A stretch of DNA of 64,000 bases from Thalassococcus halodurans (GTDB lineage Bacteria; Pseudomonadota; Alphaproteobacteria; Rhodobacterales; Rhodobacteraceae): NCBI GenBank assembly GCA_950096585.1, contig CATNDK010000001.1, positions 40,943 through 104,942 of the forward strand. The letters run 5' to 3'. Of the stretch, positions 21,828 through 31,362 are shown piece by piece (position 1 is the first letter of the stretch; each line of letters begins with the position of its first letter). The translations under genes were made by a program, and so were the position numbers. The notes beneath the pieces are model-generated. The model did not search any database. It was not told where the DNA came from and was given only the letters and a program-made list of their open reading frames with translations.

Positions 21828-22583
21828 ATGAAGAAAAAGTCTTTGTTTTCCCGTTTGTTCGGCAAGGAACCCAAGCCGGTATCAATGGACTGGTCTTTGA
21901 CGCCACCTAAGCCCGAAACACCGCTTGCTGTTATCGGCGATATTCATGGCAGACTAGATCTGCTGCGTGACCTTCTGGTGCAAATTCCTGACGGTTACCA
22001 AGTTGTTTGTGTTGGCGACTACATTGATCGCGGGCCAAGCAGCGTCGAGGTTCTTCGCTTTTTGTCCGAGCGTGACGACATCATCTGTCTTAAAGGAAAC
22101 CACGAAGCGATGATGCTGGATTTCCTGTCAGACCCTGATGAAAAGGGGCGCCGCTGGGTCCGGAATGGTGGGCTGCAAACGCTTGCGGAAATCGGTGTGA
22201 ACGGCCTGACCGAAATGTCTGGTGGTATGAAGCTTTTTGAAGCGCAGAACAAAATGTACGATGCGCTGGGCGAAGGTCTTGCGAGATGGATCGAAGAGCT
22301 TCCTGTCATTCATGCGTCTGGAAATATCGTTGTTGTCCATGGGGGCGCAGATCCTGCCAAATCAATTGATGAGCAAAAGCAGCGCCATCTGATCTGGGGC
22401 CATCGAGAGTTCTTCGTCAATGAACGCACCGATGGGTTGTGGATTGCGCATGGGCATACGATCTTTGATCAACCATCCTGCGAAAAAGGGCGTATTTCCC
22501 TAGATACGGGTGCATTTGCGACCGGAAGATTAACGGCTGGTCTGATCTCGGTCGATGGGACCGTCAGATTTCTGCAAAGTTGA
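21828..22583 (+). CDS. Serine/threonine-type metallophosphatase (PP1/PrpA-like)
   Basis: VIGDIHGRLDLL, GDYIDRGPSS, LKGNHEAM metallophosphoesterase motifs. Confidence 0.9.
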   Translation: MKKKSLFSRLFGKEPKPVSMDWSLTPPKPETPLAVIGDIHGRLDLLRDLLVQIPDGYQVVCVGDYIDRGPSSVEVLRFLSERDDIICLKGNHEAMMLDFLSDPDEKGRRWVRNGGLQTLAEIGVNGLTEMSGGMKLFEAQNKMYDALGEGLARWIEELPVIHASGNIVVVHGGADPAKSIDEQKQRHLIWGHREFFVNERTDGLWIAHGHTIFDQPSCEKGRISLDTGAFATGRLTAGLISVDGTVRFLQS

Positions 22584-22594
22584 TCGTGCAAAAT

Positions 22595-22620
22595 AAAAGC
22601 GCGCCGTAGGGCGCGCTTTT
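22595..22620. terminator. Bidirectional intrinsic terminator
   Basis: AAAAGCGCGCC-GTA-GGGCGCGCTTTT between convergent genes. Confidence 0.8.
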
Positions 22621-22644
22621 AATCCTACACTTCTGAAGAAGTGA

Positions 22645-22938
22645 TTAGTTTGTGCCGCTGGAGCTGGAGTCGCCGCCACCCAGAAGCAGAGCACCCAGAA
22701 CCAGTGCGCCAATCGCAACACCAGCACCGCCGCCGTTCAGGCTGCCTTTTGCTGCAACTTCTTCCGCACATGTGACGCCTACTTCACCGTTCGGCAGGAA
22801 CTCTGCAGATGTGATAACACCGCCGTTGCATGCGTCAGACGCGATTGCGACTTCCATTGCTGTGCTTTCGCCACCGGCGAATGCAGATGTTGCAGAAGAT
22901 GCGATCAAGGCTGCCGCCAGGTAGTTGCCAAGTTTCAT
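22645..22938 (-). CDS. Small secreted Gly/Ser-tailed protein (YjbE-like candidate)
   Basis: signal peptide MKLGNYLAAALIASSATSAFA; C-terminus GAGVAIGALVLGALLLGGGDSSSSGTN; SD GGAGTG upstream. Confidence 0.7.
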   Translation of the reverse strand: MKLGNYLAAALIASSATSAFAGGESTAMEVAIASDACNGGVITSAEFLPNGEVGVTCAEEVAAKGSLNGGGAGVAIGALVLGALLLGGGDSSSSGTN

Positions 22939-23236
22939 TTCAAGCACTCCAAAAAAAGCTTTGTGGTTTGGTATATTCATAGGCGAACGGTACAACTCAA
23001 GCCAGCAAAAATTTGTGAAACTAAGCTGAAAAAGCGGAATTGTTCCTATTTTCGGGATAATTTTGGAAATTTGAAATCATGCCGAAAGAATATGACCGCT
23101 GCTATTCAAAACCCATGTTGCGTCAGGTGAATCATTTTGGGTCAAACTTGTGTCTAAGGGGCTTACCTGCTAGCCCGACGGCAAATCAAAGCGCACCTCG
23201 TTTTGCTCGATCTCAGCGGCATTGGAAATCGGAATA

Positions 23237-24250
23237 ATGACCAGAGTTTTCATAACAGGAACGGCCGGATTTATCGGTTTTCATCTCGCAAAGCTTTTGC
23301 TTTCAGAGGGCTTTGTCGTTCATGGCTATGACGGGATGACAGATTACTATGACGTAGCGCTGAAACAGCGACGTCATTCAATGCTTCTGCAGAATGCCAA
23401 CTTTTCAGCCACCGAAGGGATGCTGGAAGATCAGGATCTGGTGGACAAAACCATTGATGGTTTCCAACCCGATGTGATCGTGCATTTGGCGGCTCAGGCC
23501 GGCGTCCGGTACAGTCTTGAAAATCCGCGGGCCTATCTGGATTCGAACGTAATCGGAACGTTCAACATCATGGATGCTGCTCGCAGGCTTAAAGTGCAGC
23601 ATTTGCTGATGGCTTCCACGTCGTCGGTTTATGGTGCGAACGAGGTTATGCCGTTCACGGAAACGGAAAAGGCCGATACGCAGCTAACGATCTATGCTGC
23701 GACCAAAAAGGCCAACGAGTCGATGGCGCATTCCTACGCGCACCTTTGGGATCTGCCGACAACCATGTTCCGTTTCTTCACAGTTTATGGTCCTTGGGGT
23801 CGTCCCGACCTTGCGCTTTATAAATTTGTGGATGCAATCCTCGAAGATCGTCCGATTGATATCTACAATCACGGTGACATGTACCGTGACTTTACCTACG
23901 TCGACGATCTGGTGCGCGCGATCAGATTGCTGATCGACGCGGCCCCGGAAATGCCAGACCAACGCACGGATGTTCCCGCTTTCGATAGCATTTCACCGGT
24001 CGCGCCCTTCCGCGTGGTGAACATCGGCAATTCAGAGAAAGTACGACTTCTCGATTTTGTGGATGCGATCGAAGAGTCTTTGGATAAAAAGGCGATCCGC
24101 AATTACATGCCGATGCAGATGGGCGATGTACCTGCGACTTGGGCGGATGCAAGCCTTCTGCAGCATTTGACAGGATATCGTCCTCAAACCGCGTTTAAGG
24201 ACGGAATTGATCGGTTCGTAAGCTGGTTCCGTGAATACTACGACAAGTAA
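23237..24250 (+). CDS. NAD-dependent epimerase, UDP-glucuronate 4-epimerase-like
   Basis: VFITGTAGFIGFHLAKLLL; YAATKKANE; VYGPWGRPDLALYKF. Confidence 0.9.
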   Translation: MTRVFITGTAGFIGFHLAKLLLSEGFVVHGYDGMTDYYDVALKQRRHSMLLQNANFSATEGMLEDQDLVDKTIDGFQPDVIVHLAAQAGVRYSLENPRAYLDSNVIGTFNIMDAARRLKVQHLLMASTSSVYGANEVMPFTETEKADTQLTIYAATKKANESMAHSYAHLWDLPTTMFRFFTVYGPWGRPDLALYKFVDAILEDRPIDIYNHGDMYRDFTYVDDLVRAIRLLIDAAPEMPDQRTDVPAFDSISPVAPFRVVNIGNSEKVRLLDFVDAIEESLDKKAIRNYMPMQMGDVPATWADASLLQHLTGYRPQTAFKDGIDRFVSWFREYYDK

Positions 24251-26434
24251 TTACGTATCGTAGTAACCCTCTCCATAAGCAGCATAGGCGCCATAACGCC
24301 CGCCATAGCCATAACGGCGCATGCCCTTGGGATCGACCTGCGAAAGCACTAGGCCGGTAAGGTTAAGGTTTGCCGTCGAAAACTGGCGAATAGATTCCGT
24401 GATCTGCGATTTGCTTGTACGGTCCCATGCCACAGTGAAGATAATAGCATCCACAGATTGACCAATGACACGCGCGTCGGGAACGACCAGCACAGGCGGC
24501 GTGTCGATGATCACAATGTCATAGTGGTCACGGGCGTTCTGAATGAACTCTTTGAACTTGGCCGATGAAAATACGTCAGCCGCGTTTGCGCTCGATTTCT
24601 CGCCCATCAGAATATCGACGTTCATGCGGGAATCGCGAATGATCAGGTCTTCAATGGGCGTTTCGCCGGTCATCGCGGTCAAAACGCCACCGCGCTTTCC
24701 GGACCCATCAAAGTACTCATTGAAGGTGCGTCGACGGATGTCCCCTTCGACCAGCAAAACCTTGCGGCCCATGCCGGACAGGTTGTGAGCAAGCGAAATC
24801 GCCTGTGTTGTCTTGCCCTCTCCAGGGACAGAAGATGTGGACATGATCACCTGCGGGGGTGTGTCGATGTCGGACAAAAGAACCGAGGTTCGAAGGTTGC
24901 GGATCGCTTCGGACGCAGCCGACGTGGATTTAGTGTTCAGGTAGTCGATCAACTGGTCCCGACGGGTGATTTCCATCTTGGGGATTTGGCCAAGAATTGG
25001 CAGGCCTGTATATTCTTCAAGTTCCTCGGCCGTTCTGAAACCGGAATGGACAAACTGCTGGAACAGAACGAATGCGCTTCCAAGGACCGTGCCGAAGAAT
25101 GCAGTGACAAGAACGATCCGCATTTTCTGCGGCTCGACGTATCTACCAACAATCGCCTCAGACAAAATGCGGCTGTCGGCCTGTTGCAGACCCCTTTGAA
25201 CGGTGGCTTCCTTCAGGCGCGTTAGAAAGGTCTCGTAAAGAATACGCGTCGCTTCAAGCTCACGTTCCAGTTCCTGAAGTTTGACGAAATCAGCGGATTG
25301 AACATCGATCAATTCCTGCTGGCGTTTCACAGCATCCTGCAAGGCAACACTTTGCTGCTCAAGACGCGTTTTCGAGTTTTCCTCGCGTGTGATGGCAAGG
25401 TTCAGCCGGTCTTCGAAAAGCTGAACAGCGGTTTCATTGCCGCTATTGATCTGTGCCAAGATGCGCTGAAGTGTGGGGTCATCGATCTGTTGTGCCAAGC
25501 CCTCGCGGTCGCCCGCATCTTTTAGTTCCTGAATTTTGGCCAGTCTCGCTTCGCTGATCGCAATGTTGGCCAGCGTTTCGTTCAGACGATCCCGCACATC
25601 GATAAGCTGTCGGTTCAGGGCCTGCAGGCTTTCGGCGTTGATTAGATCGGTGTTCGATCTCAGGTCTTTAATCTCGTTCTCGCGTCGGCGTAGCTCTGCT
25701 TCAAGCTCGGTCACGCGTTCAGACAACCACTTAACGGCCTGTTCGGTTGCCTGAAATTTGGTTTCGACCTGATCATCAATGTACAGCTGGGCCAGCGTGT
25801 TCGCCATCAACTGCGACTTATAGCGATTGGTCGAAGTCGCTGAGATGCTAAAAATATAAGTTCCTCGAACGATAGACGCGGAAACTGCAGCACTAGTTAC
25901 GGAAACAGTTGCCGTAAGCTCTGCGTCGGCCTGACGTTGATCGCGGAGCGCTTTTTCGGCGTCGGTTAATGGTTCTGCCTCATCTCGGCCGGCCAACGAA
26001 CTCAAAAACGAAGACACTTTTGAGAGCGAAAAAGTGGGTTCGGGGCGCAGTGTGGGATTGAACTCGGGGTCTGAAAGTAGATCAAGTTCATTAACAAGCT
26101 TAGCAATCAGCCCTCTGGACTTAATGACGTGCAGTTCGGTTTGAAGGCTGGATGCTTCCTTGGAAACACCAGACACCACGCTCTCAATGTCAACCAAGGG
26201 TTCGACATTCAGCTGCAATGCCAGGGATGCTGTTGACGTATACTTGGGAACAGCGACTCGATAAGCGTAATAGCCACCGATCATGGCGAACAGCAGGCCC
26301 ATCGCCAAAATGATCCACTTGCCGCGCCAAAGCGAAGCCCCGACTTCGACAAAGTCGATCTCTTTATCATCACTAAACTTGATCACGCCGTCACGGTCGC
26401 TGGCACGAGACGTGTTTTTAACTTTTTCGAGCAT
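24251..26434 (-). CDS. Wzc/ExoP-type chain-length determinant with BY-kinase domain
   Basis: Wzz domain; SSVPGEGKTTQAISLAHN Walker A; C-terminal Tyr cluster RRYGYGGRYGAYAAYGEGYYDT. Confidence 0.92.
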   Translation of the reverse strand: MLEKVKNTSRASDRDGVIKFSDDKEIDFVEVGASLWRGKWIILAMGLLFAMIGGYYAYRVAVPKYTSTASLALQLNVEPLVDIESVVSGVSKEASSLQTELHVIKSRGLIAKLVNELDLLSDPEFNPTLRPEPTFSLSKVSSFLSSLAGRDEAEPLTDAEKALRDQRQADAELTATVSVTSAAVSASIVRGTYIFSISATSTNRYKSQLMANTLAQLYIDDQVETKFQATEQAVKWLSERVTELEAELRRRENEIKDLRSNTDLINAESLQALNRQLIDVRDRLNETLANIAISEARLAKIQELKDAGDREGLAQQIDDPTLQRILAQINSGNETAVQLFEDRLNLAITREENSKTRLEQQSVALQDAVKRQQELIDVQSADFVKLQELERELEATRILYETFLTRLKEATVQRGLQQADSRILSEAIVGRYVEPQKMRIVLVTAFFGTVLGSAFVLFQQFVHSGFRTAEELEEYTGLPILGQIPKMEITRRDQLIDYLNTKSTSAASEAIRNLRTSVLLSDIDTPPQVIMSTSSVPGEGKTTQAISLAHNLSGMGRKVLLVEGDIRRRTFNEYFDGSGKRGGVLTAMTGETPIEDLIIRDSRMNVDILMGEKSSANAADVFSSAKFKEFIQNARDHYDIVIIDTPPVLVVPDARVIGQSVDAIIFTVAWDRTSKSQITESIRQFSTANLNLTGLVLSQVDPKGMRRYGYGGRYGAYAAYGEGYYDT

Positions 26435-26538
26435 GAGTACTGGGCCGTGTTGTTACGTGATTGCTTTCGCATAATGAACGAAGTCAGGCAACTTGGCACC
26501 CTGACTGCTTGCCACCCTAACAGGTGCCGTTCGAGGTC

Positions 26539-27324
26539 TCAGCTACCGCGTCGTGACAAAACGGTAAGTACAGTTTGCCAAAAAATCCACATTTCCATAC
26601 GGAAGCCAGCATTCTTGATGTAGTGCAAGTCAGACTTGACCTTTCGCGCGGTCGCGTCTTGTCCTTCAATGTAGCCTAACTCAATTTGTGCCAGGCCGCT
26701 GATGCCGGGCCGGACAGTGTGGCGTTCGCGGTAGCCGGGAACGGATTGCACAAAACGGCGAGCATGATGGAAGTAATCTGGGCGCGGACCGATCAGGCTC
26801 ATGTCGCCAGCAAGCACGTTCAAGATCTGAGGGAGTTCATCAATCCGCGATTTCCGCATAAAACGACCCAGTGGCGTGATGCGGTCGGTTTCAAGCGGAT
26901 CATTCGAGCTGCGGCTAAGCTTATCCGTGCATCGCATGCTGCGGAATTTGACCAGGCGGAATGCACGGCAATTTTTGCCCATACGCGGCTGAAAATAGAA
27001 AAGAGGACCCTGGTTGAAGAACGGGTTCGCGATGAGCAAAGCCAGTGCAACGACCAAGAAAATCGGAAAAAGAACAATGCAGAACAGAATGTCAAACGGC
27101 CGTTTGCACGCCAAAAAGAACCAATGCGGACCGGCGTTCTTTTTAACGGCCAAGTCCAAGTCTACAGGCTTGGTAACAATCTGTGGTTCGAATGTGTTGG
27201 TTTGATCAAACACTAAAATATTCCCCCAGACAGGTTTAGGCGTACCCGTCCCTACATCCCTACCATTTTGGGTGGTATGCAGGAAGTCACAAATTCCAGT
27301 TAGGACAGATTTTGCCAAGTGCAA
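26539..27324 (-). CDS. Undecaprenyl-phosphate sugar transferase (ExoY/WcaJ-type)
   Basis: KRPFDILFCIVLFPIF; RLVKFRSMR; GRFMRKSRIDELPQILNVLAGDMSLIGPRP; exact start uncertain. Confidence 0.92.
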   Translation of the reverse strand: MHLAKSVLTGICDFLHTTQNGRDVGTGTPKPVWGNILVFDQTNTFEPQIVTKPVDLDLAVKKNAGPHWFFLACKRPFDILFCIVLFPIFLVVALALLIANPFFNQGPLFYFQPRMGKNCRAFRLVKFRSMRCTDKLSRSSNDPLETDRITPLGRFMRKSRIDELPQILNVLAGDMSLIGPRPDYFHHARRFVQSVPGYRERHTVRPGISGLAQIELGYIEGQDATARKVKSDLHYIKNAGFRMEMWIFWQTVLTVLSRRGS

Positions 27325-27444
27325 AAAGAAATTGGGTTTCAGTGACTTGTGAATAAACCAGCAAACATATTTGGATAAAAATATATCTAAAGTTTGCGCT
27401 CAGTTTAACTAAAGATAGAATCACTTTTCAAATTGTTATTACTC

Positions 27445-27477
27445 AATAAACCGCGCGGTATTTCGGCGCGGTTTATT
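27445..27477. terminator. Probable terminator downstream of hemY-like gene
   Basis: AATAAACCGCGC...GCGCGGTTTATT 12-bp stem. Confidence 0.65.
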
Positions 27478-27491
27478 GGTCTTATTGATTT

Positions 27492-28994
27492 TTAGTGAAG
27501 CTTGTCCGACGTGCTATCTGCTTCCGCGTCTGGTGTGGCGATAACTTCCAACACTTCTTCATCCAGCTTTTGCTGTTCAGGATCTACCAGCTGATTTTCA
27601 GAAGTTTCTTGAATATCCGGTTGCCCAACCAAAAGCGGAAGCATTTCGGCGCCGACGGGCATCGCGCCTTCGTTTTTCGGCGGTGTTTTCCAGCTTAGGG
27701 TATCGAACGCACCACAGTTGCTGCACACCGGTGCCCATTCAGCTTGAATATTCGAACAGTTGTCGCAGACCCACTGCGGGCCACGCGGTGCGGCAAGTGC
27801 TTTGGCCAACCAGCCGCGAACAATCGCATCATTTGCGCCTTCTCCCCGTTCGATTGCTGCCATGATAGTCAGTACGCGTGCATCCGGTTCTGTTTCTGCC
27901 AGATCGCCAAGTGCTTTCCGCGCGCCGGGGAAATCCTCGGCTGCAAGATGCAGTTCAGCATTCAGCAGCTTCGCCTCGCGGTGTTCGCTGTTCACGTTCA
28001 GAAGCAGATTGAACCTTTTGAGGCGTTCTTGCGGGGTCTCTTCCGGTTCGATTTCAGCAAAAGCAGCGGCAAGATCGGGATGGGGCTGAACGCTCCATGT
28101 CTTTTTCAGAAGCCGTGTGGCGTGTTTTTTGCGACCGTCCTCAATATAGCCACGTGCAGCCATTGCAGCGGCAGGAATAAGATCCGGAGAGTTCTTGTTC
28201 GCGGCGATTGCGGCCTCGCGGGCTTCGATGGAGTTGCCGTCTTCCAGAATTGCCTTTGCCTGAGACAGGGCCAGAACAGCATCACGGCGTTTGTGGACAT
28301 CGCGGGGCAATGTGCCGTGCTTCAGCTTGGCATTCAGCGTATTGCGTGCACCGGCCCAGTCACCACCCTGTGCTTGCAGGGTCAGAAGGGTGTCCTGAAT
28401 TTCTTCGTGCTTGGGTTTGATCGCAAAAGCACGTTCAGCCAACTTCAGCGCCGTGTCGGTATCGCCGTCGGCAAGACGTTGTTTCATCACGCCGCGAATA
28501 CCAACAAAGCGGGTCGAGTCATGTTCTAGAAGACGTTTGTAGACGTCCTCTGCTTTCTTGCGATCGCCCGTCATTTCGGCGGCTTGTGCCGTCAGAAGGT
28601 TGGTTAACTCGGGCTTGTGCAAATAGCGCTCGGCTTTTTGGGCTTTGGCCATGGCCTGACGACCCTCGCCGGATGCCAGAGCTGTCAGCCCCTCGGCCAG
28701 CGCGGCATAGCCTTTGCGTTCGCGATTGCGGTCGAAATAGCGCGAGATGGCTGTTTCGTCGCCGTTAATGAAGTGCAAGACAGCGACCAGCAGGGCGACA
28801 AGTTTGAACAGCACCCAAGCGGCAAGCAGAAAGACCAGTGCAGCAATGACCGACTGCAGCGGGCCAAAGGTGTATTCGACGCCGGCGACCGTCACTTGAA
28901 TACCGCCGGTCGAGTCCATCAGATAGCTCGCGCCAAGTGTCAGGGCCGCCACGATGGTGACGAAAATCACGATTTTAAGCAAAGACCAGAGCAT
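27492..28994 (-). CDS. hemY: HemY-like TPR membrane protein with C-terminal zinc-ribbon
   Basis: two N-terminal TM segments, TPR-like body, VCDNC...VCSNC; adjacent to mic60-like and hemD. Confidence 0.87.
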   Translation of the reverse strand: MLWSLLKIVIFVTIVAALTLGASYLMDSTGGIQVTVAGVEYTFGPLQSVIAALVFLLAAWVLFKLVALLVAVLHFINGDETAISRYFDRNRERKGYAALAEGLTALASGEGRQAMAKAQKAERYLHKPELTNLLTAQAAEMTGDRKKAEDVYKRLLEHDSTRFVGIRGVMKQRLADGDTDTALKLAERAFAIKPKHEEIQDTLLTLQAQGGDWAGARNTLNAKLKHGTLPRDVHKRRDAVLALSQAKAILEDGNSIEAREAAIAANKNSPDLIPAAAMAARGYIEDGRKKHATRLLKKTWSVQPHPDLAAAFAEIEPEETPQERLKRFNLLLNVNSEHREAKLLNAELHLAAEDFPGARKALGDLAETEPDARVLTIMAAIERGEGANDAIVRGWLAKALAAPRGPQWVCDNCSNIQAEWAPVCSNCGAFDTLSWKTPPKNEGAMPVGAEMLPLLVGQPDIQETSENQLVDPEQQKLDEEVLEVIATPDAEADSTSDKLH

Positions 28995-29004
28995 GTGGTG
29001 ACCC

Positions 29005-30498
29005 TTATTCCTTATTCAATTCGGCGCTGATTGCCTGAATGGCAGATACAGCGTCAAAGCGGGTTTTTGCGGCAGCCACCCAATCGGCCATGTCTGCCTT
29101 TGCGTCATCCGAAAGACCTTCGATTTCCTTAAAGGCGGCTTCCAGATCGCCGTTCGCGACTGCGGCTTCTGCGCGAGACAGCACCGCGTCAGCGTCATCG
29201 CCTTCACGCGGTTGCACGGAACGGGCGCCCAACTGCGCCGCGAAATAGGACGTCAGGCTGTGCCGTGTTCCGTCGTCTTCGCTGGCTCGTGCTGTTGCCA
29301 GCGCCTGTCGCGCGGCTTTGGGGAAACTGTTCAAAAGATCGGATTGTGTTGGTACTCCGGTATCTGCGACCGAAGTCAGGCCCTCGGGTACAGACACAAT
29401 GTTCGACGCGATCAAAGGTTCCAGAGATGCTGCGAAAGGTTTGCCTGCATTCACGTCGGCGATCACAGTAGCGGTCGCGATTTTCAGCTCGGATACCAAA
29501 GCTTCGCGCTGGGCGATTTGTTCGGCTTCGACAGCACGTTGGGCAAGATCGGCCACTTCCTGACGCTGTTTTTCCATTTCAGCGCGTTCGGCATCAACGG
29601 ACGCAACGAGTTTATCAAGTTCGGCTTGATAGGCCGCGATTGTTGCGGGGGATACAGCTGCTTCCATTGGCCGTTTTTCAAGTTCGACCATGCGTTCGGA
29701 TAGGGCCGCTATCTGCGCTTCGGTAGCGACGAGTGTCGTCTCAAGCGCGTCAGCTTGGCTTGCGATATCGCCAAGTGACGTCTGAATTTCAGCAAAGCCC
29801 CCGTCAACACCGTCAAATCGGGGCGCTAGATCTGCCAGTTGGCTTTCGAGCGCGTTGATTTGCTGTTCCTGATCAGACAACTTCTCAGAAATCTCGGCTT
29901 CGAACCCTGCGCCATCGCTAAACGGCCAGCCGTTTGGCCCAAGGTATTGGGACAGTCCAAAACCAGCCACCGCAGCGGCGACGCCGCCCAAAAGCATCGG
30001 GAAAAAGCCTGCCTTCTGCTCAACGATCGTTTCTTTGATGACCGGTGCAGGTGTGGGGGTGGTGTCGTTGGAGTCAGCCGGGGGCTGTTCAACTTCCTCA
30101 ACAGGCTCTGGCGTGGTTTCCGACGTGCTTACGTCGGTTTCGGAATCATCCTTGGCGGCATTGTTGTCAGCAGGGCTATCGGTGCTTTCTTCCGCCTGAA
30201 CGTTTTGATCGTCAGATGCAGGCGCTACGTCAGCGGTACCTTCGCTTGCGGCCGCGTCTTCGGCTTTGTCCTCAGTCGCGCTGGCGTCCGCTGTTACGGA
30301 AGGGGTCTCGGATTTCGTTTCCTCGGTGGCAGACTTTTCCATCTGCTCAACCGCCTCTACCGCGTCCTTCACAACCTCTTCTGCCTCGGCGGATGCCTTT
30401 TGGGCCGCTGCAGTGGTTTTCGCTGCGGTTGAGCGTGGCTTGGTTGTACGTGCCTTTGTGGTTCGTGTGGTTTTTCTTGGGGTCGTTGCTTTGGCCAC
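29005..30498 (-). CDS. Mitofilin/Mic60-like inner-membrane protein (COG4223-type)
   Basis: Lys/Arg/Thr-rich N-terminus, acidic linker, single TM (FFPMLLGGVAAAVAGFGLSQYLG), coiled coil, mitofilin-like C-terminus; between hemY and hemD. Confidence 0.8.
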   Translation of the reverse strand: MAKATTPRKTTRTTKARTTKPRSTAAKTTAAAQKASAEAEEVVKDAVEAVEQMEKSATEETKSETPSVTADASATEDKAEDAAASEGTADVAPASDDQNVQAEESTDSPADNNAAKDDSETDVSTSETTPEPVEEVEQPPADSNDTTPTPAPVIKETIVEQKAGFFPMLLGGVAAAVAGFGLSQYLGPNGWPFSDGAGFEAEISEKLSDQEQQINALESQLADLAPRFDGVDGGFAEIQTSLGDIASQADALETTLVATEAQIAALSERMVELEKRPMEAAVSPATIAAYQAELDKLVASVDAERAEMEKQRQEVADLAQRAVEAEQIAQREALVSELKIATATVIADVNAGKPFAASLEPLIASNIVSVPEGLTSVADTGVPTQSDLLNSFPKAARQALATARASEDDGTRHSLTSYFAAQLGARSVQPREGDDADAVLSRAEAAVANGDLEAAFKEIEGLSDDAKADMADWVAAAKTRFDAVSAIQAISAELNKE

Positions 30499-30551
30499 GC
30501 GTAGGTACCTTTCGAATCCATGGGCAGATGAATGCCGAGCGCGGTGATAAC

Positions 30552-31289
30552 TTAGTGCCCCGTTGGGCGACCCTCAAGCATCTGCACCTGCGCCAATAGT
30601 CGCGCTACCGCCTTCGTCATGCTAGGGGAATTGGGTTTGTCCGCAATCACTACGCCAGAAAAATCTTTGCTATCTAGTGACTTAGCAACGGATTCACTCA
30701 TCGCTGCGATGTAGATTTTTGCCTTGAACGGACCTTGGGCAATAAATTGCTGGGCCGTTCTGGGTGAAAAAAGTGGCACAATCACGGGAATATCGCCGGC
30801 TAATGCCTGAATGGCCTCGGGACTCAGCGGCAAAAGTGGCTGGTCGTAAATCACGGCTTGCTGCGTTTCTATCCCATGTTGGGACAGCGTCTGGGCAATC
30901 GCGCCGCGCGTGTGCGTGCCATGAACATGCAACAAAGGGGCTTTGGGTTGGTCGGCGATGATGTGATCGACCAAATCCTTGGCCGCGCCCGACGCAGATT
31001 TGGGATTGAACCCCAATTCAGCGGCCGCATCACGCGTGGCATCGCCGACGGTGTAACAGGTTTCCAGAATGGGCCCGCCCAGGTGTTTCCACGCAGCAAC
31101 CCCGTTCTTTGACGAAAAGATCAGGCCATTGATCCCATTCAGGTCAGGCAGGGGGCCAGTAAATGTGATGTCGATCAGCGGTGCGTAAATGACATCGGTT
31201 CCATCAACCAAATCGCCCAAATCCGCGATGAACTGGCGCGCAGCGGGTTCGGGGCGGGTCATCAATACTATGGCGCGGGGTGTGGACAT
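30552..31289 (-). CDS. hemD: Uroporphyrinogen-III synthase
   Basis: MTRPEPAARQFIADL; GLIFSSKNGVAAW; VPLFSPRTAQQF. Confidence 0.85.
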   Translation of the reverse strand: MSTPRAIVLMTRPEPAARQFIADLGDLVDGTDVIYAPLIDITFTGPLPDLNGINGLIFSSKNGVAAWKHLGGPILETCYTVGDATRDAAAELGFNPKSASGAAKDLVDHIIADQPKAPLLHVHGTHTRGAIAQTLSQHGIETQQAVIYDQPLLPLSPEAIQALAGDIPVIVPLFSPRTAQQFIAQGPFKAKIYIAAMSESVAKSLDSKDFSGVVIADKPNSPSMTKAVARLLAQVQMLEGRPTGH

Positions 31290-31362
31290 GAACCTGTCGG
31301 GATTGTGAGGCGTTGCTTCAGGTGCTACCTGCAAGGCTGGCGTCGCGCAATGGGAAGGACCC

